Numbered from the stretch's first letter, positions 1 to 10,796 are shown. The stretch is DNA of 46,229 bases from an uncultured Flavobacteriales bacterium (GCA_905182785.1 CAJJDF010000049.1:1-46229), one strand, 5' to 3'. A program made the numbers and translations. The notes: generated from the sequence alone by a model not told the origin.

Positions 1-219
1 TTATTGCAAGATAAATAGCAATAATGAAATTTAGCTTGGTTTTTAAAGTTGGTAAAGATAATCGATTTTCTCGATAATTCAAAAAGTATCTTGAACTAGC
101 TTGTTTATTTATCTTATATCCTTATTAAGATAGAAGAATAATGAGTCTTTACAAGGGAAAAGGCAATTATTATAGCGAAAAGCATTTAATTTATTTAGCA
201 GAATTTTTCAAAAAAAGTG

Positions 220-290
220 CAATGACCTCTCTCGATACAAATTTATTTTCGCTTTCACTCAAAACAATTTCACTCGAAATGAAAAAAAAA
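220..290. repeat. fragment resembling a dispersed flavobacterial intergenic repeat
   Basis: The 8-mer TTTCACTC occurs twice, at 253-260 and 268-275, seven bases apart, and is followed by CGAAATGA. Read on the minus strand the stretch has the look of short repeats with repeated GAGTGAAA words that I associate with intergenic DNA in flavobacteria. The direct repeat is seen; membership of a genome-wide repeat family is inference from memory. The rest of 1-341 shows nothing I can name. An open frame of 58 codons at 141-317 runs through this stretch and is probably not a gene. Confidence 0.35.
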
Positions 291-341
291 GCGTTTCATA
301 ACAAAGGATTGTGTTGAATTGCATGGAGAACAAATAACTAA

Positions 342-2108
342 TTAAATTCTACTCTGGTAAGTATGCAGCTCATGGTATCTTCCTTCGGTTGCCAATAATT
401 CATTATGAGTTCCACGCTCACAAATCTTACCGTCTTCGATAACCAATATCTGATCTGCTTTACGAATTGTACTCAATCTGTGGGCAATAACAAAAGTAGT
501 TCTGTTTTTCATTAGTTCGTTCAAACTTTTTTGAATGTACGATTCACTTTCTGTATCTAGATTTGAGGTTGCTTCATCCAAAATAATGATTTTTGGGTCG
601 GCCAAAATAGCTCTTGAGATAGAAATTCTCTGTCTTTGTCCCCCCGATAATTTAACTCCTCTTTCTCCAATAATTGTTTCTAATCCGTCTTCAAACTTAT
701 CTGTAAATTCATTTACGTAAGCAGCATTCACAGCTTGTTGCAGTTCCTCTTCGGAAGCACCTGGTCTTGGGTATAAAATATTTTCTCTTATTGTTCCTTC
801 AAATAAGAAATCATCTTGCAATACCACAGCCAAATGTTTTCTATAACTGCCCAAATTAACAGTAGAAATATCTACAGAATCTATGGTTACCTTACCTGAT
901 TTTGCATTCAAAAAAGTGGCAACTAAACCTGCAATAGTAGTTTTTCCAGAACCGGATGAACCCACCAAAGCGGTTACACTTCCTGGCTTAGCTTCGAAAG
1001 AAATATGGTGCAATACTTCTTTGTTTTCCTCATAGCTGAAAGAAACATCTTGGAATTCAATATGTCCTTTAATTTCTTTTAAGAACTCTGTTCTCACCTC
1101 AGGATCGTCTTCTTCTTTCATGTTCATTAATTCTTGAGTTCTATCAAGCCCTGCCATGGCATCTGTCAGTTGACTTCCAATATTTCCCATTTGAACAAGG
1201 GGTGCAATCATGAATCCAAGCAACAAAGTAAAGGAAAGAAATTCTCCCATTGTCATGCTTCCTCCCATCATGAAGTAACCTCCAATTCCCATAATTCCAG
1301 TGGACGCAAGTCCAATTAAAAAAACAGAAGAACTACTAATAATTGCAGTAGCTGTTAAACTCTTTTTTACGTTTAAATACAAACGATTTACTCCTTTTTC
1401 GAAACTGATAGTTTCTTGCTCTTCGGCATTAAAAGCTTTTATAACTCTTACTCCGCCTAAGGTCTCGGTTAAACTTCCTTGAACTTCGGCATTTATTTTT
1501 CCTCTAGCTCTAAATATAGGACGTACATACCCAAAAGCTTTCAACATGACAAAAGCAAAAATTAAAATAGGAATCAGCACAGAGATTGTCATGATTGGAC
1601 TAATTTGTAACAATAGAATTATGGAAGCAACAGAAGTGATTGTCCCTCCAATTAATTGTACAAACCCTGTTCCTACAAGGTTACGAACTCCTTCTACATC
1701 CGTCATTACTCTTGATACTAATGCTCCTGATTTATGATTGTCAAAGAATCCGATAGGTAATTTCAGCAGTTTACTTTGTACTTGTACTCTCATTTGAGAA
1801 ATCATAAGTTGTGCCTGAACACTCAGTAATCTTGTAATACTGAAAGAGGTAATGGAACGAATTAAAATAGAGAAAGCCACCACAGCTATCAATATCCACA
1901 ATCCTTTCATGTCTTTGTTTGGAACTATGTCATCAAATAAAAATCGACTTGCGTAAGGAGCAACCAATCCAGCCGCACTTTGAATTAAGATTAGAATTAG
2001 TCCAATTCCCAGCATTCCTTTTCGGGGCCAAATGTATTCTTTGAATGCCCATTTAAAGGAAACTCTTTTCTTGTCTTTGTTTTTTTCTGGTGCTGCGAAT
2101 GATTTCAT
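342..2108 (-). CDS. ABC exporter, MsbA-like half-transporter (permease fused to ATPase)
   Basis: A 588-residue half-transporter expected to work as a homodimer in the inner membrane, exporting a lipid, lipopeptide or drug. The N-terminal half has about six hydrophobic segments (the first near residues 34-55). The C-terminal ATPase is complete: Walker A GSSGSGKTT near residue 383, Q-loop VLQDD, signature LSGGQRQR near 486, Walker B IIILDEA near 503 and the H-loop histidine in IAHRL. Length and order match the MsbA/BmrA group (type IV exporters). Sequence alone cannot separate a lipid A core flippase from a multidrug pump. It is divergent from the kinase gene at 2213, with about 100 bp between the starts. 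No clear terminator follows its stop at 342. Confidence 0.93.
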   Translation of the reverse strand: MKSFAAPEKNKDKKRVSFKWAFKEYIWPRKGMLGIGLILILIQSAAGLVAPYASRFLFDDIVPNKDMKGLWILIAVVAFSILIRSITSFSITRLLSVQAQLMISQMRVQVQSKLLKLPIGFFDNHKSGALVSRVMTDVEGVRNLVGTGFVQLIGGTITSVASIILLLQISPIMTISVLIPILIFAFVMLKAFGYVRPIFRARGKINAEVQGSLTETLGGVRVIKAFNAEEQETISFEKGVNRLYLNVKKSLTATAIISSSSVFLIGLASTGIMGIGGYFMMGGSMTMGEFLSFTLLLGFMIAPLVQMGNIGSQLTDAMAGLDRTQELMNMKEEDDPEVRTEFLKEIKGHIEFQDVSFSYEENKEVLHHISFEAKPGSVTALVGSSGSGKTTIAGLVATFLNAKSGKVTIDSVDISTVNLGSYRKHLAVVLQDDFLFEGTIRENILYPRPGASEEELQQAVNAAYVNEFTDKFEDGLETIIGERGVKLSGGQRQRISISRAILADPKIIILDEATSNLDTESESYIQKSLNELMKNRTTFVIAHRLSTIRKADQILVIEDGKICERGTHNELLATEGRYHELHTYQSRI

Positions 2109-2181
2109 GTTTTATCATTAGACTAATATCAAGCCAAGGTTGTTTTTCTGCCAAAAAGACAGAATTTAAATAGAAGAATCT

Positions 2182-2189
2182 TACTTTTG
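2182..2189 (+). promoter_or_regulatory. putative -7 promoter element (TACTTTTG)
   Basis: An exact match to the Bacteroidota -7 consensus TAnnTTTG lies 23 bases before the ATG at 2213 in the divergent gap. I see no good TTTG or TTG element at the right distance upstream, so this is only a half-supported promoter. Confidence 0.35.
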
Positions 2190-2212
2190 TTTTCTATTCG
2201 ATTAGTCATTTT

Positions 2213-3202
2213 ATGAATTCAAATTTCAAAGATTTTCTTTTAAAAACAACCCATTCATCTTCTTGCAAAGAGATTGAGGTTATTCAATCTTTGTGGAGTG
2301 GATATGGAAAAATTTCTCGATATCAGCTAAGCGATTGTGAGTTTGAGACTGTGGTTGTAAAAAACATTTCGTTATCCAAAGCCAAGGAGCATCCAAGAGG
2401 ATGGAACACAGATTTTTCTCACCAAAGAAAAATAAAGTCCTATGAAATAGAGACAAACTGGTACGAGAAATGGAATCAGCTTTGTGATGATAAGTGTAGA
2501 ACGCCAAAATTTATTGGTTCATTTTCTCAGGGGAAAGACCAATGGATTGTGTTGGAGGATTTGGATGTGAAGTTTCCTTTACGAAAAGAAGAGATTAATC
2601 TCTTAGAAGTAAAAGTATGCTTGAAATGGTTGGCAAATTTTCATGCTAGATTCTTGAATAATAAACCAGATGGATTGTGGGAGATTGGAACGTATTGGAA
2701 TTTGAAAACTCGTCCAGATGAATTAGAGAAGTTAGAAGACCAAGAGTTAAAATTGAAAGCTCATTTAATTGATAAAATTTTAAATAATTGCCAGTATCAA
2801 ACAATTGTCCATGGAGATGCTAAGCTGGCTAATTTTTGCTTTTCTGATTCTTCGACAAGTTCAGGAAGCGAAAAAGCAGCTGCCCTAGATTTTCAATATG
2901 TGGGTGGCGGTTGCGGAATGAAAGATGTGGCTTACTTCTTGGGGAGTTGTCTTTCTAGTTCTGACAGTGAAACCTATGAAAAGGAGTTGTTGGATTTCTA
3001 TTTTTCAGAATTCGAACACTCATTGAAATCTTCTAAACTTAATTTTGAATTCAAAGAATTAGAGCAGGAGTGGAGGCGAATTTATCCAATTGCCTGTGCA
3101 GATTTCACGCGATTCTTATTAGGCTGGATGCCTACTCATCAAAAATTAACTCAGTATAATCTTAATTTGATGAATGCTGTTTTAGCTGGATTAAAGAATT
3201 GA
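2213..3202 (+). CDS. phosphotransferase of the protein-kinase-like fold (aminoglycoside/choline/ecdysteroid kinase-like)
   Basis: A 329-residue protein that probably transfers phosphate from ATP to a small molecule. The catalytic loop HGDAKLAN is at about residues 200-207, with H200, D202 and N207 in the Brenner-motif positions. The metal-binding DFQ follows near D226 in LDFQYVGGGCGMKDVAYFL, a form typical of the EcKinase-like/CHK kinase branch rather than resistance enzymes. The N-terminal lobe is less clear; VVVKN near residue 47 could supply the ATP-binding lysine. No signal peptide is visible, so it is likely cytosolic. It lies just before queG on the same strand, about 65 bp away. The substrate is unknown and a role in antibiotic resistance is not implied. 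Confidence 0.8.
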   Translation: MNSNFKDFLLKTTHSSSCKEIEVIQSLWSGYGKISRYQLSDCEFETVVVKNISLSKAKEHPRGWNTDFSHQRKIKSYEIETNWYEKWNQLCDDKCRTPKFIGSFSQGKDQWIVLEDLDVKFPLRKEEINLLEVKVCLKWLANFHARFLNNKPDGLWEIGTYWNLKTRPDELEKLEDQELKLKAHLIDKILNNCQYQTIVHGDAKLANFCFSDSSTSSGSEKAAALDFQYVGGGCGMKDVAYFLGSCLSSSDSETYEKELLDFYFSEFEHSLKSSKLNFEFKELEQEWRRIYPIACADFTRFLLGWMPTHQKLTQYNLNLMNAVLAGLKN

Positions 3203-3268
3203 GGCTTTTTTTGGAGCAAATAATAAAAGGTTTTATTTTGTATTGCTAATAGTTAACTAACTTTACCT

Positions 3269-4192
3269 ATCAACACAAAAGAAAAACATACAGCCCTTAT
3301 CAAAAAAAAAGCTCACGAGTTGGGGTTTATGTTTTGTGGAGTTTCTAAAGCAGATTTTTTGGAGGAGGAAGCTCCTCGGTTAGAAAAATGGTTGGAATCT
3401 AATATGCATGGGAACATGAACTATATGGAAAATCATTTTGACAAACGATTAGACCCAACTTTATTGGTTGATGGAGCAAAATCGGTTGTTTCTTTGGCGC
3501 TCAATTATTTCCCTGAGAAAGTACAAATAGATGATTCTTACAAATTATCTAAATATGCTTACGGAGAAGATTATCATTTTATTATTAAATCTAAACTCAA
3601 AGAATTGATGCATTTTATTCACCAAGAAATTGGGGAAGTAGGAGGGAGAGTATTTGTAGATTCTGCTCCTGTTCTAGATAGAGCTTGGGCAAAGAAAAGC
3701 GGATTGGGTTGGATTGGTAAAAACACCAATTTGATAAATAAAGAAGCGGGTTCTTTTTTCTTTTTGGCAGAGCTAATTATTGATTTAGAATTAGAAGCAG
3801 ACGGGCCAGTAAAAGATTACTGCGGAACTTGCACTGCTTGCATAGATGAATGTCCCACAGATGCGATTCCTGAGCCTTATGTGGTTGATGGGTCCAAGTG
3901 CATTTCTTATTTAACCATTGAGCTTAAAGACGAGATTATTCCCAAAGAGTTTCAAGGTAAAATGGAAAGCTGGATGTTTGGCTGTGACATCTGCCAAGAT
4001 GTTTGTCCTTGGAATCGTTTTTCTAAATCTCATAACGAACCTTTGTTAAATCCAAAACCAAATATATTGGGATTGAATAAGAAAGATTGGGAAGACCTTA
4101 CTGAAGAAGTATTTAGAGATATATTCAAAAATTCTGCTGTGAAACGAACCAAGTTTAAAGGTTTGAAAAGGAATATTGATTTTTTGAAATGA
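3269..4192 (+). CDS. queG: epoxyqueuosine reductase QueG, apparent AUC start
   Basis: QueG reduces epoxyqueuosine to queuosine in the wobble position of tRNAs, using cobalamin and two [4Fe-4S] clusters. Visible are the conserved [16 protein letters not shown] active-site region, the cluster motif [12 protein letters not shown] (near residue 185) and a second one [11 protein letters not shown] (near 239). Start choice: the first usual start codon in frame is TTG at 3320, or ATG at 3329, but both fall inside the conserved N-terminal region. The frame stays open upstream to a stop at 3254-3256 and encodes [20 protein letters not shown], matching the usual first helix of the family. The position expected for the initiator Met is ATC at 3269, giving 307 residues. 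Either AUC is the start, the gene is mutated, or there is a base error. Confidence 0.9.
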   Translation: MNTKEKHTALIKKKAHELGFMFCGVSKADFLEEEAPRLEKWLESNMHGNMNYMENHFDKRLDPTLLVDGAKSVVSLALNYFPEKVQIDDSYKLSKYAYGEDYHFIIKSKLKELMHFIHQEIGEVGGRVFVDSAPVLDRAWAKKSGLGWIGKNTNLINKEAGSFFFLAELIIDLELEADGPVKDYCGTCTACIDECPTDAIPEPYVVDGSKCISYLTIELKDEIIPKEFQGKMESWMFGCDICQDVCPWNRFSKSHNEPLLNPKPNILGLNKKDWEDLTEEVFRDIFKNSAVKRTKFKGLKRNIDFLK

Positions 4193-4236
4193 CTTGTATT
4201 TTATAAGTTGGACTTCGAGACATTTTTCCCACGGAA

Positions 4237-4290
4237 AACCCTCAGTCCGCAGATTGTAAAAAAAACGAACCCTCATTCCGAAGACTTGTA
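4237..4290. repeat. imperfect direct repeat, two units of about 22 bp
   Basis: AACCCTCAGTCCGCAGA (from 4237) and AACCCTCATTCCGAAGA (from 4268) match at 15 of 17 positions, and both continue into TTGTA, the second after one extra base. They lie between the queG stop and the icd terminator. Function unknown; possibly remnants of a dispersed element. Confidence 0.5.
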
Positions 4291-4336
4291 CAGTAAAGAA
4301 AGGAGCTTTTATATTTGATTCAGTTTAAAACAAAAA

Positions 4337-4369
4337 AAATCCATCTTGAAATAGAATCAAGATGGATTT
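4337..4369 (-). terminator. intrinsic terminator of icd
   Basis: A perfect 13-bp stem (4337-4349 with 4357-4369, arm AAATCCATCTTGA) encloses a 7-base loop. On the minus strand it is followed by a run of T (the A run at 4332-4339). It lies 20 bp beyond the icd stop. Confidence 0.85.
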
Positions 4370-4388
4370 GATAAGTTAAATTGGTATT

Positions 4389-6644
<2,256 letters not shown>

Positions 6645-6702
6645 TTACGAATTATTTCAGTTTATCTTAAATGAATTACAATATATGTGTATTAATTTTT
6701 GC

Positions 6703-6741
6703 AAAAAAAAACCTCTAGCTAATTAAGATGCCAGAGGTCTA
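6703..6741 (-). terminator. intrinsic terminator of rpoD
   Basis: Arms ACCTCTAGC (6711-6719) and GCCAGAGGT (6730-6738) pair with one G-U, and the minus strand then runs into a stretch of nine T. It separates rpoD from icd. Confidence 0.8.
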
Positions 6742-6803
6742 TTTTTATTTAAGTGTATTTCTTAACGAAATTATCTCTTTCTTTTTTACTCAGTAAATTA
6801 AGA

Positions 6804-7667
6804 TTATCCTAAATAACTCTTTAATAATTTACTTCTTGACTTTTGTTTCATTTTTCTTAATCCCTTCTCCTTTAATTGTCTCACTCTTTCTCTTGTCAAA
6901 TCAAATTTATCTCCTATTTCTTCTAAAGTTAAGGGATAGCTCTGTCCAATTCCAAAATAAAGTTTAATTATATCAGCTTCTCTTAAAGATAAAGTTTCTA
7001 AGATTCTATTTATTTCTTCATTTAAAGACCCTTTTAGCAATTCATCTTCAGGTGTCTCTGTATCTTTACTTGCAAAGACTTCATACATGTCATTCTCACT
7101 GTCTACACCAAGTGGTGCATCCATAGAAACTGATCTTCCAGAAATAGATTGTGCTTTTTTTACTTCTTTTAAACTAAATTCTAATGTTTCAGCAACTTCA
7201 GAGGGTGAAGGAGCTCTTTCAAATTTTTGTTCTAAAGAAGAAGATGTTTTATTAATTTTATTAATTGTACCAATCTTATTTAACGGTAACCTTACAATTC
7301 TTGCATGTTCTGCTATTGCTTGGAGTATTGCTTGTCTTATCCACCACACAGCATAAGAAATAAATTTAAACCCTCTTTTCTCATCAAATCTTTGTGCTGC
7401 TTTAATTAAGCCAAGGTTTCCTTCGTTGATAAGGTCAGATAATGATAATCCTTGATTCTGGTACTGTTTGGAAACAGAAATAACAAATCTCAAATTGGCT
7501 TTAGTTAATTTTTGCAAAGCATTTTCGTCTCCACTTCTAATTTGTGCAGCTAATGTAACTTCTTCTTCAGCTGTAATCAAATCATATTTGCTGATTTCTA
7601 GAAGATATTTATCTAGAGATTGAGTTTCTCTGTTTGTTATTTGTTTGGTTATTTTTAGTTGTCTCAT
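6804..7667 (-). CDS. rpoD: primary RNA polymerase sigma factor (RpoD/SigA, Bacteroidota short form)
   Basis: The housekeeping sigma factor directs RNA polymerase to most promoters. Its 287 residues carry region 1.2 ([20 protein letters not shown]), region 2 ([20 protein letters not shown] then [15 protein letters not shown]), region 3, and the region 4 helix-turn-helix [20 protein letters not shown] near residues 245-265. Region 1.1 and the long non-conserved insert of proteobacterial RpoD are absent, as is normal for this phylum, whose sigma factor recognises TTTG/TAnnTTTG. The gene follows pnp but is separated by the pnp terminator. It has its own consensus promoter about 190 bp upstream, implying a long untranslated leader. 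Confidence 0.95.
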   Translation of the reverse strand: MRQLKITKQITNRETQSLDKYLLEISKYDLITAEEEVTLAAQIRSGDENALQKLTKANLRFVISVSKQYQNQGLSLSDLINEGNLGLIKAAQRFDEKRGFKFISYAVWWIRQAILQAIAEHARIVRLPLNKIGTINKINKTSSSLEQKFERAPSPSEVAETLEFSLKEVKKAQSISGRSVSMDAPLGVDSENDMYEVFASKDTETPEDELLKGSLNEEINRILETLSLREADIIKLYFGIGQSYPLTLEEIGDKFDLTRERVRQLKEKGLRKMKQKSRSKLLKSYLG

Positions 7668-7858
7668 GTTTTTCGTATTTAAAAGGAGCTATATAATATA
7701 TCTACGTATGTAAAGTCAATTTGTTTTCGTGCTCTGATGATTTAACGATCGAGATTAGCTATTGTTACGAAATCTGACCATTATTAACATAATTTAACAC
7801 TTCTATTTATTTAACGGTAGGTTTTAATCATTATTCATTTTGTTTACTTATTACAGTA

Positions 7859-7889
7859 CAAAGTTAAACAAAATAATTACGTTACCAAA
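7859..7889 (-). promoter_or_regulatory. consensus promoter of rpoD (TTTG-N19-TAACTTTG)
   Basis: On the minus strand, TTTG at 7889-7886 is followed after exactly 19 bases by TAACTTTG at 7866-7859. Both boxes match the Bacteroidota consensus fully. Transcription should begin near 7852, leaving a leader of about 185 nt before the ATG at 7667. This is sequence matching, not mapped. Confidence 0.65.
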
Positions 7890-7929
7890 GTATTTGTTTA
7901 ACAAATACACTAAATAATTAAACAAAATA
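7864..7929. promoter_or_regulatory. palindrome and flanking direct repeats upstream of rpoD
   Basis: A perfect 9-1-9 palindrome (GTATTTGTT at 7890-7898, AACAAATAC at 7900-7908) directly abuts the outer edge of the predicted rpoD -33 box. The 12-mer TTAAACAAAATA occurs on both sides, at 7864-7875 and 7918-7929. This arrangement looks like a binding site for a dimeric regulator. In this AT-rich DNA some symmetry could be chance. No gene lies between 7668 and 7995. Confidence 0.4.
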
Positions 7930-7942
7930 TTTTTTATGCAAA

Positions 7943-7976
7943 AAAAACCTCCAGATTTCTCTAGAGGTTTTTTTAT
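7943..7976 (-). terminator. intrinsic terminator of pnp
   Basis: Arms AACCTCCAGA (7946-7955) and TCTAGAGGTT (7960-7969) pair over 10 bp with one G-U and a 4-base loop, then a T run on the minus strand. It lies about 25 bp after the pnp stop. Confidence 0.85.
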
Positions 7977-7995
7977 TTATAGCTTATAATTACTA

Positions 7996-10146
7996 TTATA
8001 CTTCTTTCTTTTCAGCTCTTTCTGGTCTGTCCATTAAGATCTTTCTAGATAATTTATGTTTTCTTTTCTTTGGATCAAATCCAGTTACTTTAAAAGTAAC
8101 CATGTCTCCTACAGAAACTACATCTTCTACTTTGTCCGTTTTGTCCCAAGCTAATTCGGAGATATGGATTAATCCATCTTGTCCAGGAACTACTTCTACG
8201 AAACATCCAAATTCTTTGATAGATTTAACAGCTCCAGTATAAGTCATTCCAACTTCAATTTGAGGAGGGTTAACAATCAAATCAATTTTCTCAAGTGCTA
8301 AAGCCATTCCATCTCCGTCATTAGTTAATACAGAAACTGTAGCAGTTTCTCCATCTGGATTTTCATCAATACTAATTTCTGAATTTGTTTCAGCTTGTAA
8401 TTCTTGAATTACTTTTCCTCCTGATCCAATGATTGCTCCAATTTTATCAGCTGGAATAATCAAACTCTTAATTCTAGGAGTATGTTGTTTGTATTCATTA
8501 TTTGGAGTAGAGATAGTTTTCATCATTTCTCCTAAGATATGCGCTCTACCTGCTTTTGCTTGTTCAAGAGCTTCGGCTAATACAGTGTAAGGAAGTCCTT
8601 TTACTTTGATGTCCATCTGGCAAGCAGTGATTCCATTTTTAGTTCCAGTTACCTTGAAATCCATATCTCCAATGTGATCTTCATCTCCTAAGATATCAGA
8701 TAATACAGAGTATGTTCCTTCTTCATTCATGATAAGTCCCATTGCAATTCCAGATACTGGATTTGTAATTTTAATACCACCGTCCATCAATGCAAGAGAA
8801 CCTGCACAAACTGATGCCATAGAAGAAGAACCGTTAGATTCTAAAATTTCTGACACCAATCTTATTGTATAAGGATTTACATCTGGATCAGTTGGGATAA
8901 CTTGTTTCAAAGCTCTTTGAGCTAAGTTTCCATGTCCTACTTCTCTTCTTGATGTTCCTCTTAATGGTCTTGCTTCTCCAGTAGAGAAAGGAGGGAAGTT
9001 GTAGTGTAAAGTAAAGTTTTGAGTCTTTTCTTCAACAGCTCCGTCAAATCTTTGCTCATCTTTCTTTCCACCTAACGTAAGTGTAGTTAAAGATTGAGTT
9101 TCTCCTCTTGTAAATACAGCAGAACCGTGACAAGATGGTAAGTAAGCTACTTCACTCCAGATAGGTCTGATTTCATCAGTCTTTCTTCCGTCTAGTCTTT
9201 TCTTTTCATTCAACACAACATTTCTTATTCCTGCTTTTTGAGCATTTTTGAAATAACCGCTAATGAAAGGACCTTCAGCTTCTAATTCCTCTTCACTTAA
9301 AGAAGCAATGTATTCTTCTTTAATAGCTCCAAATAATTGAGCTCTCAATTCTTTATCAGCATGACCTGCTCTTGCAACATCTTCACATTTGCTAACTGCA
9401 AATGCTTTGATTTTTGCTTCAACAGCTTCGTCATGAGTTTCGTGAGAATATTCTCTTTTTGTTTCTTTACCTAGTTCTTTCATGAACTCAGCCATAATAG
9501 CACATTGTTCTTTAATAACAACATGTGCAGTTTTAATAGCATCAACCATTTCAGCTTCAGAAATTTCTTTCATTTCACCTTCTACCATCATAATGCTGTC
9601 TTTTGTTCCAGCAATTACCATGTCCATATCAGCTTTAGCATTTTGTTCGTAAGTTGGGTTAATTACGAATTCTCCGTCTACTCTAGATATTCTTACTTCA
9701 GAAACCGGAGTTTCGAAAGGAATATCAGAACAAGCTAAGGCTGCAGATGCAGCAAAACAAGCTAAAGAGTCTGCCATGTTTTCATCAGCAGATAATAATT
9801 GTATCATCACTTGCGTGTCTGCGTGAAAGTCTTCAGGAAAAAGAGGCCTAAGCGCTCTATCAACTAATCTCATAGTTAATATTTCATACTCAGAAGGCCT
9901 TGCTTCTCTCTTGAAAAATCCTCCAGGAAATTTCCCTGCAGCAGCATATTTTTCTCTATAATCAATAGTAAGTGGCATAAAGTCTACTCCTGGTTTTGCA
10001 TTTTTTGCAGCAACTGCAGTAGCTAATAATACCGTGTCTCCAATTCTAATCTCAACAGCTCCATCAGATTGTTTCGCTAATTTTCCTGTTTGAATTGTAA
10101 TTTCTCTACCGTCTGGTAGATTCATCTTTTTTGTAATAATGTTCAT
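7996..10146 (-). CDS. pnp: polyribonucleotide nucleotidyltransferase (PNPase)
   Basis: PNPase degrades RNA from the 3' end using phosphate and takes part in mRNA turnover. The 716-residue protein has the usual order: first RNase PH-like domain (about 10-140), alpha-helical linker, second RNase PH-like domain (about 310-460) with the catalytic region DILGDEDHIGDMDFKVTGT, a KH domain with IIGSGGKVIQEL near residue 560 and a C-terminal S1 domain (about 620-690) beginning GMTYTGAVKSIKEFGCFVEV. It is downstream of rpsO, as in many bacteria; the 180-bp gap contains a hairpin, so part of its transcription may be read-through. Its own terminator follows. Confidence 0.97.
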   Translation of the reverse strand: MNIITKKMNLPDGREITIQTGKLAKQSDGAVEIRIGDTVLLATAVAAKNAKPGVDFMPLTIDYREKYAAAGKFPGGFFKREARPSEYEILTMRLVDRALRPLFPEDFHADTQVMIQLLSADENMADSLACFAASAALACSDIPFETPVSEVRISRVDGEFVINPTYEQNAKADMDMVIAGTKDSIMMVEGEMKEISEAEMVDAIKTAHVVIKEQCAIMAEFMKELGKETKREYSHETHDEAVEAKIKAFAVSKCEDVARAGHADKELRAQLFGAIKEEYIASLSEEELEAEGPFISGYFKNAQKAGIRNVVLNEKKRLDGRKTDEIRPIWSEVAYLPSCHGSAVFTRGETQSLTTLTLGGKKDEQRFDGAVEEKTQNFTLHYNFPPFSTGEARPLRGTSRREVGHGNLAQRALKQVIPTDPDVNPYTIRLVSEILESNGSSSMASVCAGSLALMDGGIKITNPVSGIAMGLIMNEEGTYSVLSDILGDEDHIGDMDFKVTGTKNGITACQMDIKVKGLPYTVLAEALEQAKAGRAHILGEMMKTISTPNNEYKQHTPRIKSLIIPADKIGAIIGSGGKVIQELQAETNSEISIDENPDGETATVSVLTNDGDGMALALEKIDLIVNPPQIEVGMTYTGAVKSIKEFGCFVEVVPGQDGLIHISELAWDKTDKVEDVVSVGDMVTFKVTGFDPKKRKHKLSRKILMDRPERAEKKEV

Positions 10147-10256
10147 TGTTACGTTTTTTTTTATTTTTTTCTCGTTTCGTACAAATAAGGAGAGTGAAAA
10201 AAGTATCTCTTCTTAAATTTTGACCCTAATGGTCAGTTTTAAATTTCCATATAATA

Positions 10257-10291
10257 AATAAGGCAACCACTAAAAAAGAGATTGCCTTATT
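10257..10291 (-). terminator. hairpin after rpsO, probable weak terminator or attenuator
   Basis: AATAAGGCAA (10257-10266) and TTGCCTTATT (10282-10291) pair perfectly over 10 bp with a 15-base loop. The minus strand lacks a long T run after it, so it may only partly stop rpsO transcripts before pnp, or serve as a processing site. Confidence 0.5.
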
Positions 10292-10329
10292 AAAAAATGT
10301 TATGCATTTACTTGGTTGAGAAAAGTCAT

Positions 10330-10608
10330 TTATTTAAATGTATCTCTAATTCCAACTTCAGCAATTAGTTTTCTGTAAGCTACAATATCTTTATTTCTGA
10401 TATATCTTAAGTGCTTTTTTCTCTTTCCTACCATAATTACAAGTGATCTTTGTGTATTGTAATCTTTACGGTTAGTTTTAAGATATTCAGTTAAATCTTT
10501 AATCTTGCTTGTAAAAAGAGCTACTTGTGCAGCAGATGATCCTGTATTAGTCTCAACTCCTCCGTAAGTCTTAAATGCTTCTGTTTTTATTTCTTTACTT
10601 AAATTCAT
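10330..10608 (-). CDS. rpsO: 30S ribosomal protein S15
   Basis: S15 binds 16S rRNA early in assembly of the small subunit platform. The 92-residue protein (MNLSKEIKTEAFKTYGG at the N-terminus, VGKRKKHLRYIRNKD near the C-terminus) has the usual length of about 89 residues. The frame is open further upstream to an ATG at 10644, but that codon lies inside the predicted -7 promoter box and would add 12 residues not found in the family, so 10608 is chosen. It is first in the rpsO-pnp-rpoD cluster. Confidence 0.96.
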   Translation of the reverse strand: MNLSKEIKTEAFKTYGGVETNTGSSAAQVALFTSKIKDLTEYLKTNRKDYNTQRSLVIMVGKRKKHLRYIRNKDIVAYRKLIAEVGIRDTFK

Positions 10609-10641
10609 AGTCGTTTTTGTTACCTTTTCTATTTGAGAGTG

Positions 10642-10673
10642 CAAATATAAATAATAACTCTTAGTTTACACAA
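10642..10673 (-). promoter_or_regulatory. promoter of rpsO (TTG-N21-TATATTTG)
   Basis: On the minus strand TATATTTG (10649-10642) matches TAnnTTTG exactly and is preceded, 21 bases away, by TTG (10673-10671). The expected transcript start is near 10635, giving a leader of about 27 nt to the ATG at 10608. Confidence 0.6.
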
Positions 10674-10796
10674 CTATTTGTTTAAAACTTTTGAATTTGC
10701 ACTTTAATTCTTTTTCAGATTACTAAGGTAGTTTTTAATTATTATTATTATTTAAATTTTAAAACTTAAATGATTAAATATTAGGTAGAACGCTAA

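Noticed and set aside
141-317. 58-codon open frame on the plus strand near the left edge
   Set aside because: Low-complexity composition, no recognisable family, and it runs through the repeat-like sequence at 220-290; more likely chance.
2213-3202. Aminoglycoside resistance gene
   Set aside because: The fold is shared, but the DFQYVGGGCGMKD form and context point to the EcKinase-like branch; no resistance cassette or mobile element is near.
10221-10235. TGACC-CTAAT-GGTCA inverted repeat before pnp
   Set aside because: Five-base arms are too short to support a specific site.
10609-10644. Upstream ATG as rpsO start
   Set aside because: The codon overlaps the exact TATATTTG box, and the added residues are not found in S15 proteins.
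10738-10752. Short ATT trinucleotide run
   Set aside because: Too short to be a meaningful microsatellite in this composition.
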